Assembly: GCF_004358345.1 (NCBI RefSeq)
Contig: NZ_CP037952.1
Location: forward strand, 4,092,001-4,156,000
DNA length: 64,000 nucleotides
DNA from: Parashewanella spongiae
GTDB taxonomy: Bacteria; Pseudomonadota; Gammaproteobacteria; Enterobacterales; Shewanellaceae
Direction of reading: 5' to 3'
Both the position numbers and the translations under genes were made by a program. How positions within the stretch are numbered: position 1 is the first letter of the stretch; each line of letters opens with the position of its first letter. Below are positions 9,614 to 20,673 of the stretch, in pieces. The notes beneath the pieces were generated by a model. The model made no database searches and was not told where the DNA came from. It saw only the letters and a program-made list of their open reading frames with translations.

Positions 9614-10168
9614 TAGGGTCTGTTGATCTTTCGTGATTGTTTTTGCAGCGATAAATTGGTTATTTTATGCAAGGCAGAGTTTGTGAGGTTTGGTTATTAT
9701 CGACATACAAAACTGTCGTTACTTCGTTTCCAAATAAGAAAACGATAACGCAGCACCTTTTATTTAGAAAGAGCGACCAATTTACGCTCTCTCTTTTTTC
9801 GATGCTTTTGAGCATTCACTGTTCTGTGTTGTGACCAGCTCACTTAGATGGCTAAGCATCACTGCTCACGCCTTGAGCCTAGATAAATCGGTTGAGAATG
9901 GTCATATACGTAGAAAAAATTACTGATAGCAAGGCATAAGTTGCAGCAAGTAGTGGTTCTACTTGCAAAATTTATAACGCAGCTAGCGGTCATTTTGGCA
10001 AGTATATGAGCGTTCAGCACTCACCTAACAAGTGAAGAAACATCATTAATTTTTGCAATATGCTTCAGTAGGTTAAGGGTGAATTGTGCGTTCAACCGAT
10101 TTGTTTAGGTTGAACAGATAAATGCTCAAATAGCACAAAATTTAATCCTGAAAGAGCAACAGACCCTA
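9614..10168 (+). repeat. Family A MITE-like element containing a family B hairpin
   Basis: Bounded by inverted ends GGGTCTGTTGATCTTTC and GAAAGAGCAACAGACCC with TA on both sides. No coding potential. Compared with the short form at 39499-39796 it carries an extra insert, the B element at 9878-10109. Confidence 0.8.
9878..10109. repeat. Family B hairpin repeat (copy 1)
   Basis: 232 bp with inverted ends (CCTAGATAAATCGGTTGA / TTCAACCGATTTGTTTAGG) and a central stem GCAAGTAG/CTACTTGC. It is inserted inside a family A element; the uninterrupted A form elsewhere shows the empty site. Confidence 0.75.
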
Positions 10169-10169
10169 A

Positions 10170-10463
10170 TACCAATTACAGTAATTAATCTCTCACTCAG
10201 CAAGAGATAAAGGTTTTCAGTACAAGGCGCATGTTCAAAGTACTATCGGGATAATTCAAGAACGTGCAACGCAGTAATGGAAACCTTTAGCCTAGCCCTT
10301 CGGGAGCTTGTATGCGCAAAAATTACTTCACAAAATTATCTCAACGTAGCAATGTTATAACGACTGTTTTGTATGTCGCTAATAACTATGTTTTCACTAA
10401 TTTCGTTTGTACTTTGTGCGCATACATAGCTCTGAGTTGAGCATTTAATTACTGTAATTGGTA
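10170..10463. repeat. Family C palindromic repeat (copy 1)
   Basis: Ends are TACCAATTACAGTAATTAA and its inverse complement. The interior contains short hairpin modules shared with other C copies. Lies directly beside the preceding A element, downstream of purL. Confidence 0.75.
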
Positions 10464-10556
10464 TAACTATCTGTACTGTTGATAATATTTTGAGTATCTT
10501 TTTAAAATCGCACTCTTAAAAATTTCGTTACGAAAACTCAAATTAATACCAATTTA

Positions 10557-13500
10557 TTAACCTAAATTCACTCGTGCATTGCGGAACATGCGCATCCACG
10601 GGCTATCTTCGCTCCAATCATCTGGATGCCAAGAGTTTGCTACGGTTCTAAACACTCGCTCAGGATGTGGCATCATGATAGTGACACGTCCATCTGTTGT
10701 ACTTAGCCCCGTAATACCATTGGCAGATCCATTTGGATTTTGTGGGTACTGGGTAGCAATTTTGCCGTGACCATCTACATATCTCAGTGCAATCGTGCCG
10801 CTTGCCTCAGCTGAAGTAAGCGCTTGAGCATTAGCAAACTCAGCCAAACCTTCTCCATGAGAAACAGCAATTGGCATTCGTGAACCCGCCATTTCATTAA
10901 AGAATAACGACGGACTTTTTTGTACTTCAACCAAACTAAATCTTGCTTCAAATCGCTCAGAATTGTTGCGCACAAAATGCGGCCAAAATTCACTTCCCGG
11001 AATAATCTCTTTAAGGTTTGACAGCATCTGACAGCCATTACACACACCCAATGAGAAACTATCATCACGAGCAAAGAAACGGCTAAACTCATCACGTGCA
11101 CGTTGATTGAATAGGATTGACTTTGCCCATCCTTCACCAGCACCTAATACATCACCATACGAGAACCCACCACAAGCCACTAAGCCTTGGAATTCATCTA
11201 AGTTGATGCGACCAGCAAGGATATCTGACATATGTACATCACGGCTTTCGAAACCAGCCCGATCAAATGCGGCAGCCATTTCAACGTGTGAGTTTACCCC
11301 TTGCTCACGTACAATTGCCATTTTTGGCATAATACCTTTTAAAATATAAGGTGCGGCCACATCTTCAGCGGGATCAAAGCTTAAATTTACGGTTAAACCC
11401 GGCTCATCAGCTTGAAGCTTTAAATCAAATTCTTGTTTAGCTGATTCTGGATTGTCACGCATTGATTGCATTTTGAAGGTTGTTTCAGACCACAGTTTAC
11501 GCAGCGCAACACGGCTTTCTGTGTACACCGCATTATCACCATCAGTGATGCTGATTTGGTTATCTTGTGTTATCTCACCCAACAAATGACACTCAACACC
11601 ACCTGCGCGATATTGTGTTTGAATTTCATCGGCTTGCTCAGCATTAACCTGAATAACAGCGCCCAACTCTTCGTTAAATAAACGCTCCAAATATGTGCCA
11701 GTTAGCGAAGACAGATCAATTTTCAGTCCGGTATTGCCCGCAAAAGCCATTTCAACTAACGTTGTAAATACCCCACCATCACTGCGATCGTGATAAGCAA
11801 TAATTTCTCTAGCGGCAACTCGCGCTTGTGTTACTTCAAAGAAATGACGCATCAGTGCAGGCGTGTTCAAATCGGGCGCCGTATCACCCAACTCACCAAA
11901 CACTTGTGCGAGACACGAGCCGCCTAAACGATTATTACCTTCGCTCAAATCAACCAGTAGTAAACGAGTGCCCCCTTTATCACTGCGAAGTTCTGGTGTT
12001 ACAGTGTTGCGAATATCACGTACAACACCAAATGCTGTTATCACTAGTGACATTGGCGATGTTACAGTCTTATCTTCACCGCTTTCTTGCCATGCTGTTT
12101 TCATCGACATTGAGTCTTTACCAACTGGAATAGTCAATTCTAACTCTGGGCACAGCTCTTCACCCACCGCTTTAACTGCTTGATAAAGGCCTGCATCTTC
12201 ACCAGGATGCCCCGCCGCTGACATCCAGTTCGCGGATAATTTAATACGCTTAAATGAGCCGATATCCGCACCTGCGATATTCATAATTGACTCTGCAACG
12301 GCCATACGCGCTGATGCGCCAAAGTCCAATAATGCAAGTGGTGTACGTTCACCCATCGACATGGCTTCGCCAGCATACGAGTCAAAACTCGCAGCAGTTA
12401 CAGCACAATCCGCTACTGGAACTTGCCAAGGGCCAACCATTTGATCGCGGTTTACAAGCCCTGTTACAGTACGGTCACCAATAGTAATTAAAAAGGTTTT
12501 ATCGGCAACAGTAGGCAAACTTAATACACGCTTAACGGCTTCAGATATTGCAATGTTCTCTTGCGCTAAAGCTGGGCTTATCGCTTGCTTAGATTCAACA
12601 TCACGAGACATTCTAGGCGCTTTACCAAGCAATACCTCAAGGGGTAAATCGATTGGTTGGTTATCGAAATGCGGGTCGTCAAGAATCAAATGTTCCTCAA
12701 CTGTCGCTTCGCCAACAACCGCAAATGGTGCGCGTTCACGCTGACAAATGTCAGTAAAAATTTGCAAGTTTTCAGGAGAGACCGAGAGCACATATCGCTC
12801 TTGAGACTCATTACACCAGATTTCCAGCGGGCTCATGCCACGCTCATCTGATAACACATCACGTAAATTAAATTTACCGCCACGACCGGCATCGCTGACC
12901 AGTTCAGGCAATGCATTTGAAAGACCACCAGCACCAACATCATGAATAAACTGAATTGGGTTTTCATCACCAAGTTGCCAACAACGGTCGATAACTTCTT
13001 GGCAACGGCGCTCCATTTCAGGGTTTTCACGCTGCACGGATGCAAAGTCTAGATCTTCATTCGATTGACCTGATGTCATAGAAGACGCTGCACCGCCACC
13101 AAGTCCAATGTTCATTGCAGGGCCACCAAGTACAATCAGTTTCGCGCCTTCTGTAATTTCGCCTTTTTGAACATGATCTTCTCGGATATTACCGAGTCCA
13201 CCAGCCAGCATGATCGGTTTATGATAACCACGAACCTCAACACCATTATGGCTACAAACTTTCTGCTCATAAGTACGGAAATACCCCAGCAATGCTGGAC
13301 GACCAAATTCGTTATTAAATGCTGCGCCACCTAATGGCCCTTCGGTCATAATGTCTAATGCACTGACAATACGACTTGGTTTACCGTAATCTTTTTCCCA
13401 AGGCTGCACAAAGCCCGGAATATTCAAGTTAGAAACACTAAAACCTGTGAGTCCTGATTTTGGTTTAGATCCTCGACCAGTTGCACCTTCATCACGAATT

Positions 13501-14459
13501 TCACCACCTGATCCAGTTGCAGCACCAGGGTATGGACTGATTGCCGTCGGATGGTTATGAGTTTCTACTTTCATCAACACGTGCATAGGTTCTGTGTGAT
13601 AGTTATAAGTGCCGTCTGGATCTGGGAAGAAACGTCCAGCAATACTACCTTCCATTACCGCGGCATTATCTTTATAAGCTGATAACACATGTTCAGGGTG
13701 AGTTTCATAAGTGTTTTTAATCATTTTGAACAATGATTTTGGCTGTGCTTCACCGTCAATTGTCCAGTCAGCATTAAAGATTTTATGACGACAATGCTCT
13801 GAGTTTGCTTGAGCAAACATCATTAATTCAATGTCATTTGGGTTGCGTTCCAGCGACCTGAAATTCTCAACTAAATAATCAATTTCGTCTTCTGCTAGTG
13901 CTAAGCCCATTTCAGTGTTGGCTAACACAAGTGCTTCACGGCCTTTACCTATAATATCAACGCTGGCAAATGGCTTTGGCTCAGTTTGAGTGAATAATAT
14001 CTGCGCTTCAGATAAATCAGAAAAAACCACTTCAACCATGCGGTCATGAAGCAACGCTTTCAGCGTTTTTTTCTGCTTATCATTAAGGGAATCGAAGTCT
14101 TTCTCTTCAGCTAATTCAACGTAATAAGCGACTCCTCGCTCAAGCCGTTTCACTTTGCCTAAATCACAATTATGAGCAATATCTGTTGCTTTAGAAGACC
14201 AAGGAGAAATTGTACCGAGACGAGGAGTAACGAAAAACAGCATGCCTTGAAGGCGTTGAGTATCTTTTTTAGGGCCGTAAGTGAGGAGTTTTTCTAATTG
14301 TTGTTGTTCGTTGGAATTTAACGGATCGCTTAAATCGACTAAATGAATAAATTCTGAATGAATCTGTTTGACCGGAAGTGCCTTACTGTTACAGGCTTGC
14401 ATCATTTTTTTAATATTAAAATCTGAAACTGCTGGGGCTCCGCGGATGATCTCCATCAC
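10557..14459 (-). CDS. purL: Phosphoribosylformylglycinamidine synthase (FGAM synthase)
   Basis: 1300 residues, the length of the large single-chain PurL of enterobacteria (about 1295). It makes FGAM from FGAR, glutamine and ATP in step 4 of purine synthesis in the cytosol. Visible parts: N-terminal PurS-like domain; two AIRS-type ATPase halves with [19 protein letters not shown] and [11 protein letters not shown]; and a C-terminal class I glutaminase with nucleophile Cys in [10 protein letters not shown] (about residue 1138) and the His/Glu of PHPERVF (about 1266). The ATG start agrees with the family. Divergent from mltF, as in many gammaproteobacteria; a palindrome in the 182-bp gap could be an operator. 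Confidence 0.98.
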   Translation of the reverse strand: MMEIIRGAPAVSDFNIKKMMQACNSKALPVKQIHSEFIHLVDLSDPLNSNEQQQLEKLLTYGPKKDTQRLQGMLFFVTPRLGTISPWSSKATDIAHNCDLGKVKRLERGVAYYVELAEEKDFDSLNDKQKKTLKALLHDRMVEVVFSDLSEAQILFTQTEPKPFASVDIIGKGREALVLANTEMGLALAEDEIDYLVENFRSLERNPNDIELMMFAQANSEHCRHKIFNADWTIDGEAQPKSLFKMIKNTYETHPEHVLSAYKDNAAVMEGSIAGRFFPDPDGTYNYHTEPMHVLMKVETHNHPTAISPYPGAATGSGGEIRDEGATGRGSKPKSGLTGFSVSNLNIPGFVQPWEKDYGKPSRIVSALDIMTEGPLGGAAFNNEFGRPALLGYFRTYEQKVCSHNGVEVRGYHKPIMLAGGLGNIREDHVQKGEITEGAKLIVLGGPAMNIGLGGGAASSMTSGQSNEDLDFASVQRENPEMERRCQEVIDRCWQLGDENPIQFIHDVGAGGLSNALPELVSDAGRGGKFNLRDVLSDERGMSPLEIWCNESQERYVLSVSPENLQIFTDICQRERAPFAVVGEATVEEHLILDDPHFDNQPIDLPLEVLLGKAPRMSRDVESKQAISPALAQENIAISEAVKRVLSLPTVADKTFLITIGDRTVTGLVNRDQMVGPWQVPVADCAVTAASFDSYAGEAMSMGERTPLALLDFGASARMAVAESIMNIAGADIGSFKRIKLSANWMSAAGHPGEDAGLYQAVKAVGEELCPELELTIPVGKDSMSMKTAWQESGEDKTVTSPMSLVITAFGVVRDIRNTVTPELRSDKGGTRLLLVDLSEGNNRLGGSCLAQVFGELGDTAPDLNTPALMRHFFEVTQARVAAREIIAYHDRSDGGVFTTLVEMAFAGNTGLKIDLSSLTGTYLERLFNEELGAVIQVNAEQADEIQTQYRAGGVECHLLGEITQDNQISITDGDNAVYTESRVALRKLWSETTFKMQSMRDNPESAKQEFDLKLQADEPGLTVNLSFDPAEDVAAPYILKGIMPKMAIVREQGVNSHVEMAAAFDRAGFESRDVHMSDILAGRINLDEFQGLVACGGFSYGDVLGAGEGWAKSILFNQRARDEFSRFFARDDSFSLGVCNGCQMLSNLKEIIPGSEFWPHFVRNNSERFEARFSLVEVQKSPSLFFNEMAGSRMPIAVSHGEGLAEFANAQALTSAEASGTIALRYVDGHGKIATQYPQNPNGSANGITGLSTTDGRVTIMMPHPERVFRTVANSWHPDDWSEDSPWMRMFRNARVNLG

Positions 14460-14582
14460 GTCTATTCACCTTATTGTAATATGTGCAGGGTATTTGTTGG
14501 CGATATTATAAGTAAACGTGGCTTATAAATCATCACTCAAGCTTGCCCAAAAGCGCTTTTCCTGTGATATAAAGGAGTGATT

Positions 14583-14618
14583 TTGCGAAAACTATTTTCG
14601 TAAAAAAACGTTTTCAAT
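14583..14618. promoter_or_regulatory. Operator-like palindrome between purL and mltF
   Basis: An inverted repeat, TTGCGAAAA-CTA-TTTTCGTAA, is followed at once by AAAAACGTTTTC. The second part partly matches the PurR consensus (ANGCAANCGNTTNCNT) with three mismatches. Its position between the divergent purine gene and mltF makes a purine operator plausible, but the match is imperfect. Confidence 0.3.
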
Positions 14619-14641
14619 TATTCACCTTTTACGGATGGCTT

Positions 14642-16027
14642 ATGATGCGCTTTCTGTGTTTTTTAGGGATTATATTGTTTATCGGTGGCTGTAGGACATC
14701 AGTAATAGTGCCACCTCCTCAAAAAGAACCTATTTTCAAACCTAACGTGCTTCGTGTGGGGACTTTGTATGGTTCACAAATCTATATGATTGACGACAAT
14801 GGCCCTAGCGGTTTTGATTACGAAATGTCTAAGGAATTTGCCCAATACTTAGGGTTACCTTTGGACATCCAACCATATCCGGATCGTTCCAGCCTATTTA
14901 GAGCCCTTGAGCAAGGCAATGTAGATTTGATTGCTGCTGCTTTTCAGCAAACACCTGCTAGAAATCGTCGTTTTCGCTTTAGCCCCCCGTTATACCGAGT
15001 TAATCAAGTGCTTATATATCGAAAAAATACTAAAGCACCTATAAACATTGATGACATTGATGAACCAATCAGTGTAATGGCTAACTCATCCTATGAAGAG
15101 ACTTTAATAGAGCTAAAACAAACCCATCGAAATTTGAAATGGACACCCATTTACGGCAAAGATAATGAAGAATTACTGGAAATGGTTGATCGAGGCGAAA
15201 TTAAATACACTATATCTGACTCAACCATCGTCAAAGTGAACCAACGCTTCATGCCTGAGATCCGCCAAGGTATTGTACTTGCGAAGCAAAGACCTATTGT
15301 TTGGATGTTACCACCGACTAATAGCGATAAAACACTCAGTCAACTGCTTGCGTTTTGGCATCAAGAGCGTAAGTCAGGTAATATTGCATTTCTTAAAGAG
15401 AAATATTTTGGCCATGTTAAGAAATTTGATTATGTCGACACCCGTGCCTTCATTCGCGCCGTAAGCTCTGTACTTCCACTGTACCAACCACTCTTTGAGT
15501 TACACGGCAAAGATATCGATTGGAGAAAGCTTGCTGCCACGTCTTATCAAGAATCTCATTGGAACCCAGCAGCCAAATCATTTACAGGAGTGAGGGGAAT
15601 GATGATGCTTACTTCCACAACGGCCAAAGAACTAGGGATTAATGACAGACTCGATCCAGCTAAAAGCATACGTGGTGGTGCTACTTACTTAAGAAATATG
15701 CTTAACCGATTGCCTGATGTTATACCTGAAAATCAACGTATGTGGTTTGCTTTAGCTTCCTACAACATTGGGCTTGGCCACGTCATTGACGCTCGTAAAT
15801 TAGCCGCCAAATTGAAGTTAAACCCAAATTCATGGCGAGACTTAAAAAAAGTACTTCCTTTATTGCAAAAGAGAAAGTACTACCGAAAACTGAAATATGG
15901 ATATGGTCGAGGAAAAGAAGCTGTGCACTATGTTGATAGTATACGTCGTTATTACGATACCTTACTGTGGATCGACCAACAATCTACCAGAAAACAACTT
16001 AAAAAAAGTTTGATTGCAACGATCTAG
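14642..16027 (+). CDS. mltF: Membrane-bound lytic murein transglycosylase F
   Basis: 461 residues. The N-terminal hydrophobic signal ends in a lipobox-like GGC (Cys near residue 17), suggesting an outer-membrane lipoprotein. Residues ~35-265 form a family 3 solute-binding-like domain ([29 protein letters not shown]). Residues ~285-440 are the SLT transglycosylase domain, with the catalytic Glu in [10 protein letters not shown] (about residue 303) and [12 protein letters not shown]. It cleaves peptidoglycan glycan strands to 1,6-anhydro products. It is slightly shorter than the E. coli protein (518). The stop codon TAG is formed by the first bases of a family A repeat, so the original C-terminus may have been altered by that insertion. 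Confidence 0.95.
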   Translation: MMRFLCFLGIILFIGGCRTSVIVPPPQKEPIFKPNVLRVGTLYGSQIYMIDDNGPSGFDYEMSKEFAQYLGLPLDIQPYPDRSSLFRALEQGNVDLIAAAFQQTPARNRRFRFSPPLYRVNQVLIYRKNTKAPINIDDIDEPISVMANSSYEETLIELKQTHRNLKWTPIYGKDNEELLEMVDRGEIKYTISDSTIVKVNQRFMPEIRQGIVLAKQRPIVWMLPPTNSDKTLSQLLAFWHQERKSGNIAFLKEKYFGHVKKFDYVDTRAFIRAVSSVLPLYQPLFELHGKDIDWRKLAATSYQESHWNPAAKSFTGVRGMMMLTSTTAKELGINDRLDPAKSIRGGATYLRNMLNRLPDVIPENQRMWFALASYNIGLGHVIDARKLAAKLKLNPNSWRDLKKVLPLLQKRKYYRKLKYGYGRGKEAVHYVDSIRRYYDTLLWIDQQSTRKQLKKSLIATI

Positions 16028-16337
16028 GGTCTGTTGATCTTTCGTGATTGTTTTTGCAGCGATAAATTGGTTATTTTATGCAAGGCAGAGTTTGTGAGGT
16101 TTGATTATTATCGACATACAAAACTGTCGTTACTTCGTTTCCAAATAAGAAAACGATAACGCAGCACCTTTTATTTAGAAAGAGCGACCAATTTACGCTC
16201 TCTCTTTTTTCGATGCTTTTGAGCATTCACTGTTCTGTGTTGTGACCAGTTCACTTAGATGGCTAAGCATCACTGCTCACGCCTTGAAGTAGAGTAGGCT
16301 ACTGGCTTCGCTATCGCTTATCCAGCAGCCCCTCTTC

Positions 16338-16371
16338 GATTCCGTGCATGAGGTTTTCCCTCACACGGCTC
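16338..16371 (-). ncRNA. Group II intron domain V (copy 1)
   Basis: A 34-nt hairpin, GAGCCGTGTGAGGG-AAAA-CCTCATGCACGG plus AATC, with the catalytic AGC triad and GNRA-like AAAA loop of domain V. Domain VI follows towards the intron 3' end. Confidence 0.85.
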
Positions 16372-16408
16372 TGTTGTTACACTTCTCTCAGCCCCTTCAC
16401 TTTGCTTA

Positions 16409-16724
16409 TCATCTTGTCGTGGGTAAATACTCAAGACCAGCTTGGCGTAATTTTTCGTAAGCACCTCGTGATAGATACTTGCTTCGACGTTGACTTAAGC
16501 GACGATGCCAGCGATAGAACCGGTTTACTACAAATCCATTTATTCTGAAAAATACACCTCTGGGATAACCTATCCCACCAAAATAGTGTTTCCATCCCCT
16601 CAGAACTTGATTAACCTTATTTATCAGTACGCCAAGTGTATTTGAGGTTCGGTGTTTCACTATGTCTCTGATTTTATTTTTCAGCTTTGTTTGGCTCTTC
16701 TTAGACGCCTCTATCTTGATGTAA
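16409..16724 (-). pseudogene. Group II intron maturase, 3' fragment (copy 1)
   Basis: Encodes the C-terminal ~105 residues of the maturase (thumb/X domain, GWKHYFGGIGYPRG), separated from the rest by the IS at 16725-18018. Any apparent start further upstream lies in IS DNA and is not the native N-terminus. Compared with the intact copies it has Ile for Leu and Glu for Gln at two places. Confidence 0.85.
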
Positions 16725-18018
16725 GGGATGCTGCGACTTAGGTTATACCGACGTATAATCCAAACAGAGTAATTTACGGTTGCAGCCAAATGTCTACTTC
16801 AATTTACCTTTCTAGTGAGTCCAAAAGGATAATTAAACTTGCATCCAGTAAACTTCATGGGATGGAGAAAAGAGTTTTTATGGCCGAAGTATCCAAAACC
16901 TTCTGCTGTGGGAGTCCACGCTTAACTGAAACAGAATTTGGCTGGTGTCGAAAGGCTGTTGCGCTTGGGCTTCATGAACAAGAAACGGGCTTCGAGTGTT
17001 TCGGAAACTATGACGGAAAACCTCGAAGTGAAGTGAGTCAGCCTCAATTAGAAATAGATATTAGAGCGTTAGTAGATCCTGAATCGCAAGCCGACCCGAA
17101 GTTTAAAAATACGTTTGTGTATACCCGAATTACAGCGAAAGGCGTCAGAAAAAAGTTAATTGAAGAAAAAGGCTGGCTACCTGAAGAATTACCTAAAGAA
17201 AGAACCATTAACGACATATTAAATCGACTGGGATACAGACTTCGACGAGTCCAAAAAACTAAACCCCAAAAAAAATTCCTCAAACAGACGCTATCTTTGA
17301 AAACGTAAACAAAATCAATAAAGAAACAACCGGTAATAAAAAAGTCATCCGTATTAGTATCGACTGTAAAGCGACAGTTAATGTTGGTGAGTATTCCCGT
17401 TACGGTAAATCTCGTAGTGCTGATGCTGTTCAAGCGTTGGATCATGATATGGAAATAAAAAAGAAAATGATCCCGTTCGGAATTCTTAACCTCGACAATG
17501 ATCAACTTCATGTTTTTTATGGCAACTCAAATAAAACAAGTGACTTCATTTGTGACGCACTTGAATGGTGGTGGGATTCAGTTAAAAGTGAAAATCTAGA
17601 AGTGGAAGAACTCATTATTTTTTCAGATAATGGTCCTGAAAATAGTGGCTGTCGTACTCAATACCTGTTTAGATTAGTAGCGTTTAGTGAACAATCGAAA
17701 CTCAAGATTCGAAACGTCTACTACCCGCCATACCACAGTAAGTACAACCCGATAGAACGAGTCTGGTCATCGTTAGAGAGGCATTGGAATGGCACATTAC
17801 TGAGTACAGCCAAAACGGTAATAGAATGGACAAAAACAATGACATGGAAAGCGATGAGCCCAGTAGTCAATTTAATTGATAAAATTTACTCAAAAGGAGT
17901 CAAGCTCAATAACAAAGAAAAAGAAGAGCTGGAAAGTAAAATAGTCAGAAATAGTGAATTACCAAAGTGGGATCTTACAATCACTCCAATTGCGGTAGAT
18001 TTTTAAATGCTAGATCCC
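16725..18018 (+). mobile_element. DDE-transposase insertion sequence, copy 1 (IS630/ISAzo13-like)
   Basis: 1294 bp, from GGGATGCTGCGAC to TTTTTAAATGCTAGATCCC, apparently the same sequence as the copy at 34405-35698. The flanks are TAA on both sides; the intact intron copies have a single TAA at this point, so the target duplication is TAA (TA plus one base). The terminal inverted match is short (GGGAT/ATCCC). It sits inside the group II intron maturase gene. Confidence 0.85.
16790..18006 (+). CDS. DDE transposase, two frames joined by -1 slippage
   Basis: Frame one (16790-17308, 172 aa) carries an N-terminal helix-turn-helix-like region (GMEKRVFMAEVSKTFCCGSP) and ends after KPQKKFLK. An A8 run lies at 17268-17275. 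In the -1 frame the reading continues from about 17263 to 18006 and contains the DDE core: Asp in IRISIDCKA, Asp in IIFSDNGPENSG, and Glu in HSKYNPIERVW. Fusion gives about 405 residues. The A8 run is the classic slippery site used by IS elements for programmed -1 frameshifting. A second copy with the same split shows that it is not a sequencing slip. The family is IS630 superfamily/ISAzo13-like, assigned by the YPPYHSKYNPIE block. Confidence 0.8.
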
Positions 18019-18986
18019 TAACTGGTGCCTTTGATGAGGCCTGTGATCCGTTGAAAGTTAAAACCGAGGAAATCAAACTCATTCATCAGCTTTCCCATAT
18101 CCACACAGTGGGTTTTACTTTGATTTAGCTTCAGACCTTCATCACTTAATTGCTGTGTTATCCAGTCCAGTTGCTCTTGTGTGTAGGTTTGCTTATGGAG
18201 TACAACAAAATCATCTGCATAGGTAACGATTTTACACGGTGTTTTTTCGTGTATTTTCAAACAGAAATCGTTGAGATAGATGTTAGCCAGTAGTGGAGAG
18301 ATAACTCCGCCTTGCGGAGTGCCACATCGGCTTGCTTCTATTCGCCATTTTCTGTTGACCGTCTCTACGCTGATGGGCGCTTTGATAAAGCTTTTCAGCA
18401 AACTCAGAAAGCTGCTGTCGCTTATTCGCCTTTCTACTTTTGCCATCAACTTAGCGTGCGGGATGGTATCGAAATAGGCGCTCAAGTCAGCATCGAGTAC
18501 GTGCTGATAGCCTTGTTTTAGGCTCATTTCAATGACTTTTACCGCTTGCTGGGCGCTTCGACATGGACGATAACCATAACTGTGTTCATGTAAATGAGGT
18601 TCGTAGACGGGTTGCATCACTATTGTCATCGCCATTTGCACAATTCTGTCACTGATTATCGGGATCCCAAGTTTCCGCGTTTTTCCGTTGTCTTTGAGTA
18701 TTTCTACTCGTTTGACTGGGCTAGGTCGATAGTTTTTCTGTTGTAATTGAGTTTGAATTTCTTTTAACAGCGCAACGACTTTCTTTTGCTGCTCTAGATA
18801 ACTGAATGTGATGCCATCAATTCCTGCTCCGCCTTTATTGGCTTTGCATCGTCGATAGGCTTCTTCGAGTATATCTAGGCGACTGAGTTTATCGTACAAG
18901 CTGTAAAATCGTAGCTCCGAGTTAAGCTTTGAGCGTAAGTAAAGTTTTCGCTGTAATATTCTGATATTTACTGGAGTGTTAGCCAT
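18018..18986 (-). pseudogene. Group II intron reverse transcriptase/maturase, 5' fragment (copy 1)
   Basis: Encodes the first 322 residues: N-terminal RT0 region, RT fingers and palm with YADD catalytic motif (CKIVTYADDFVVLHKQ), and GTPQGGVISPLLANIYL. It is cut at GTS by the IS, where the intact copies read on with YIKIQASKKS. The fragment keeps the polymerase active site but lacks the thumb/maturase domain. Confidence 0.9.
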
Positions 18987-19596
18987 ATGGCAATTTCACC
19001 TCAAAAGTTACGTTAAAAAACGGGTGTAACACTGAGCCCCCTCCCTGATGTAAAGTTATGTTGTCTTCACGGTTAACGGTACTATGGGCTCATCCGACTG
19101 CCTGAGCGCCCTATCTGAAATTTCGGTTTACCTTATATTCGGATAGTGGAAGTCACTACCTTCCAACACTCAGGCTCTCCCACGTTCACTTTATTTCCTT
19201 CAATACATGCCACTTCATATTACGCCGGAAGATCAAACAGATGCATTTACCAGTTGCTTCTCTGTTTGTGTCAGGGTTCGTCAACTAGGAAAGACTCCCC
19301 ATCTTCATTTTTTGATTTACGACGCTTAACTGAATTCGCTTGATGCTGCGGCCTACATTGCATCTCAACCTTTATTCAAGGCCTTTGTCACAGGGCTTCA
19401 TGTCATAGCGGTTACCCATTATGCATGCCCGTCAGATTTCGGGATGAACTGGTAATTATCCCGTCAGGTACGTTTCAACCTGATGGACTTATTATAAATA
19501 ATAACGTTGCTGTCTCTGGTTTATGGCCATGTAATCGCTTGGCTGCGTATACGTTGAGACAAATCCCGCAACAGAATAAAGCGCTTCGTGGCGCTC

Positions 19597-19829
19597 CCTA
19601 GATACATCAGTTGACTGCGTTCTCAAGCGTAGAAAAAATGGCTGATAATAAGGCGTAGCTTGCAGCAAGTAGTTATTCTACTTGCAAAAATTACAACGCA
19701 GATAGCAGCCATTTTAGCAAGCTTGTGAGCGTAGAGCATTTCACTCATTGGGTGAAAAACATGATAATAAAATCATCCAATTGCTCAAACAGTTACTCAT
19801 ATACTCAGCGTTCAACTGATGTTTTTAGG
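19597..19829. repeat. Family B hairpin repeat (copy 2), 5' exon of intron copy 1
   Basis: Ends CCTAGATACATCAGTTGA / TTCAACTGATGTTTTTAGG, with central arms GCAAGTAG/CTACTTGC. The intron 5' splice site abuts its left end. Confidence 0.75.
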
Positions 19830-19920
19830 TTGAACAGATAAATGCTCAAATAGCACAAAATTTAATCCTAAAAGATCAACAGACCCTAATCAACAGAGAT
19901 AATTTTGTTAAGCCCTTACA

Positions 19921-19949
19921 TTGACATACTTTTGAAACAAACTTAATTT
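19921..19949 (+). promoter_or_regulatory. Candidate sigma-70 promoter of the small basic gene
   Basis: A perfect TTGACA, then 17 bases, then TAATTT as a weak -10, ending about 40 bases before the ATG at 19988. Confidence 0.35.
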
Positions 19950-19987
19950 ATATATGTGAGGAACATAGATAGAAATATGGAGATTAA

Positions 19988-20616
<629 letters not shown>

Positions 20617-20623
20617 CTATTTA

Positions 20624-20650
20624 TAAAAAAAGGCGCAAAATGCGCCTTTA
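20624..20650 (-). terminator. Rho-independent terminator after guaA
   Basis: On the minus strand, AAAGGCGCATTTTGCGCC followed by seven T: a compact GC stem with a U tail, 24 bases after the guaA stop. Confidence 0.85.
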
Positions 20651-20673
20651 AAAATTGTATATCAATCGAAAGC

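Larger units (their letters stand above)
16289..19596 (-). mobile_element. Group II intron, copy 1, disrupted by an IS
   Basis: Minus-strand intron with the same ends as the two other copies: 5' end GAGCGCC (close to the GUGYG consensus) at 19596, and 3' end ...CTACTCTAC at 16289. Domain V is intact at 16338-16371. The maturase gene is cut by the 1294-bp IS at 16725-18018, so this copy cannot make its own protein, though it might be mobilised in trans. 5' exon (minus strand): the edge of a B hairpin. 3' exon: TTCAAGGCG of a family A element. Confidence 0.85.
16025..19889. repeat. Family A element split by a group II intron (with its own IS) and a B hairpin
   Basis: The left part (16025-16288) ends in the conserved CACGCCTTGA block. 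The right part (19830-19889) resumes at TTGAACAGATAAATGCTC and ends GATCAACAGACCC-TA. Between them lie the group II intron (16289-19596) and a B hairpin (19597-19829). The empty site is seen in the short copy at 39499-39796, and the A-with-B state in the copies at 9614 and 23894. Confidence 0.8.

Noticed and set aside
9614-10463. Retron or small-RNA operon in the repeat-rich spacer
   Set aside because: The only reverse transcriptases belong to group II introns with clear domain V; no msr/msd-type structure is seen next to an RT.
17044-17511. 155-codon antisense frame in the IS (also at 34724)
   Set aside because: Present in both copies only because the IS copies are the same; it lies opposite the transposase junction, and no start signal is seen.
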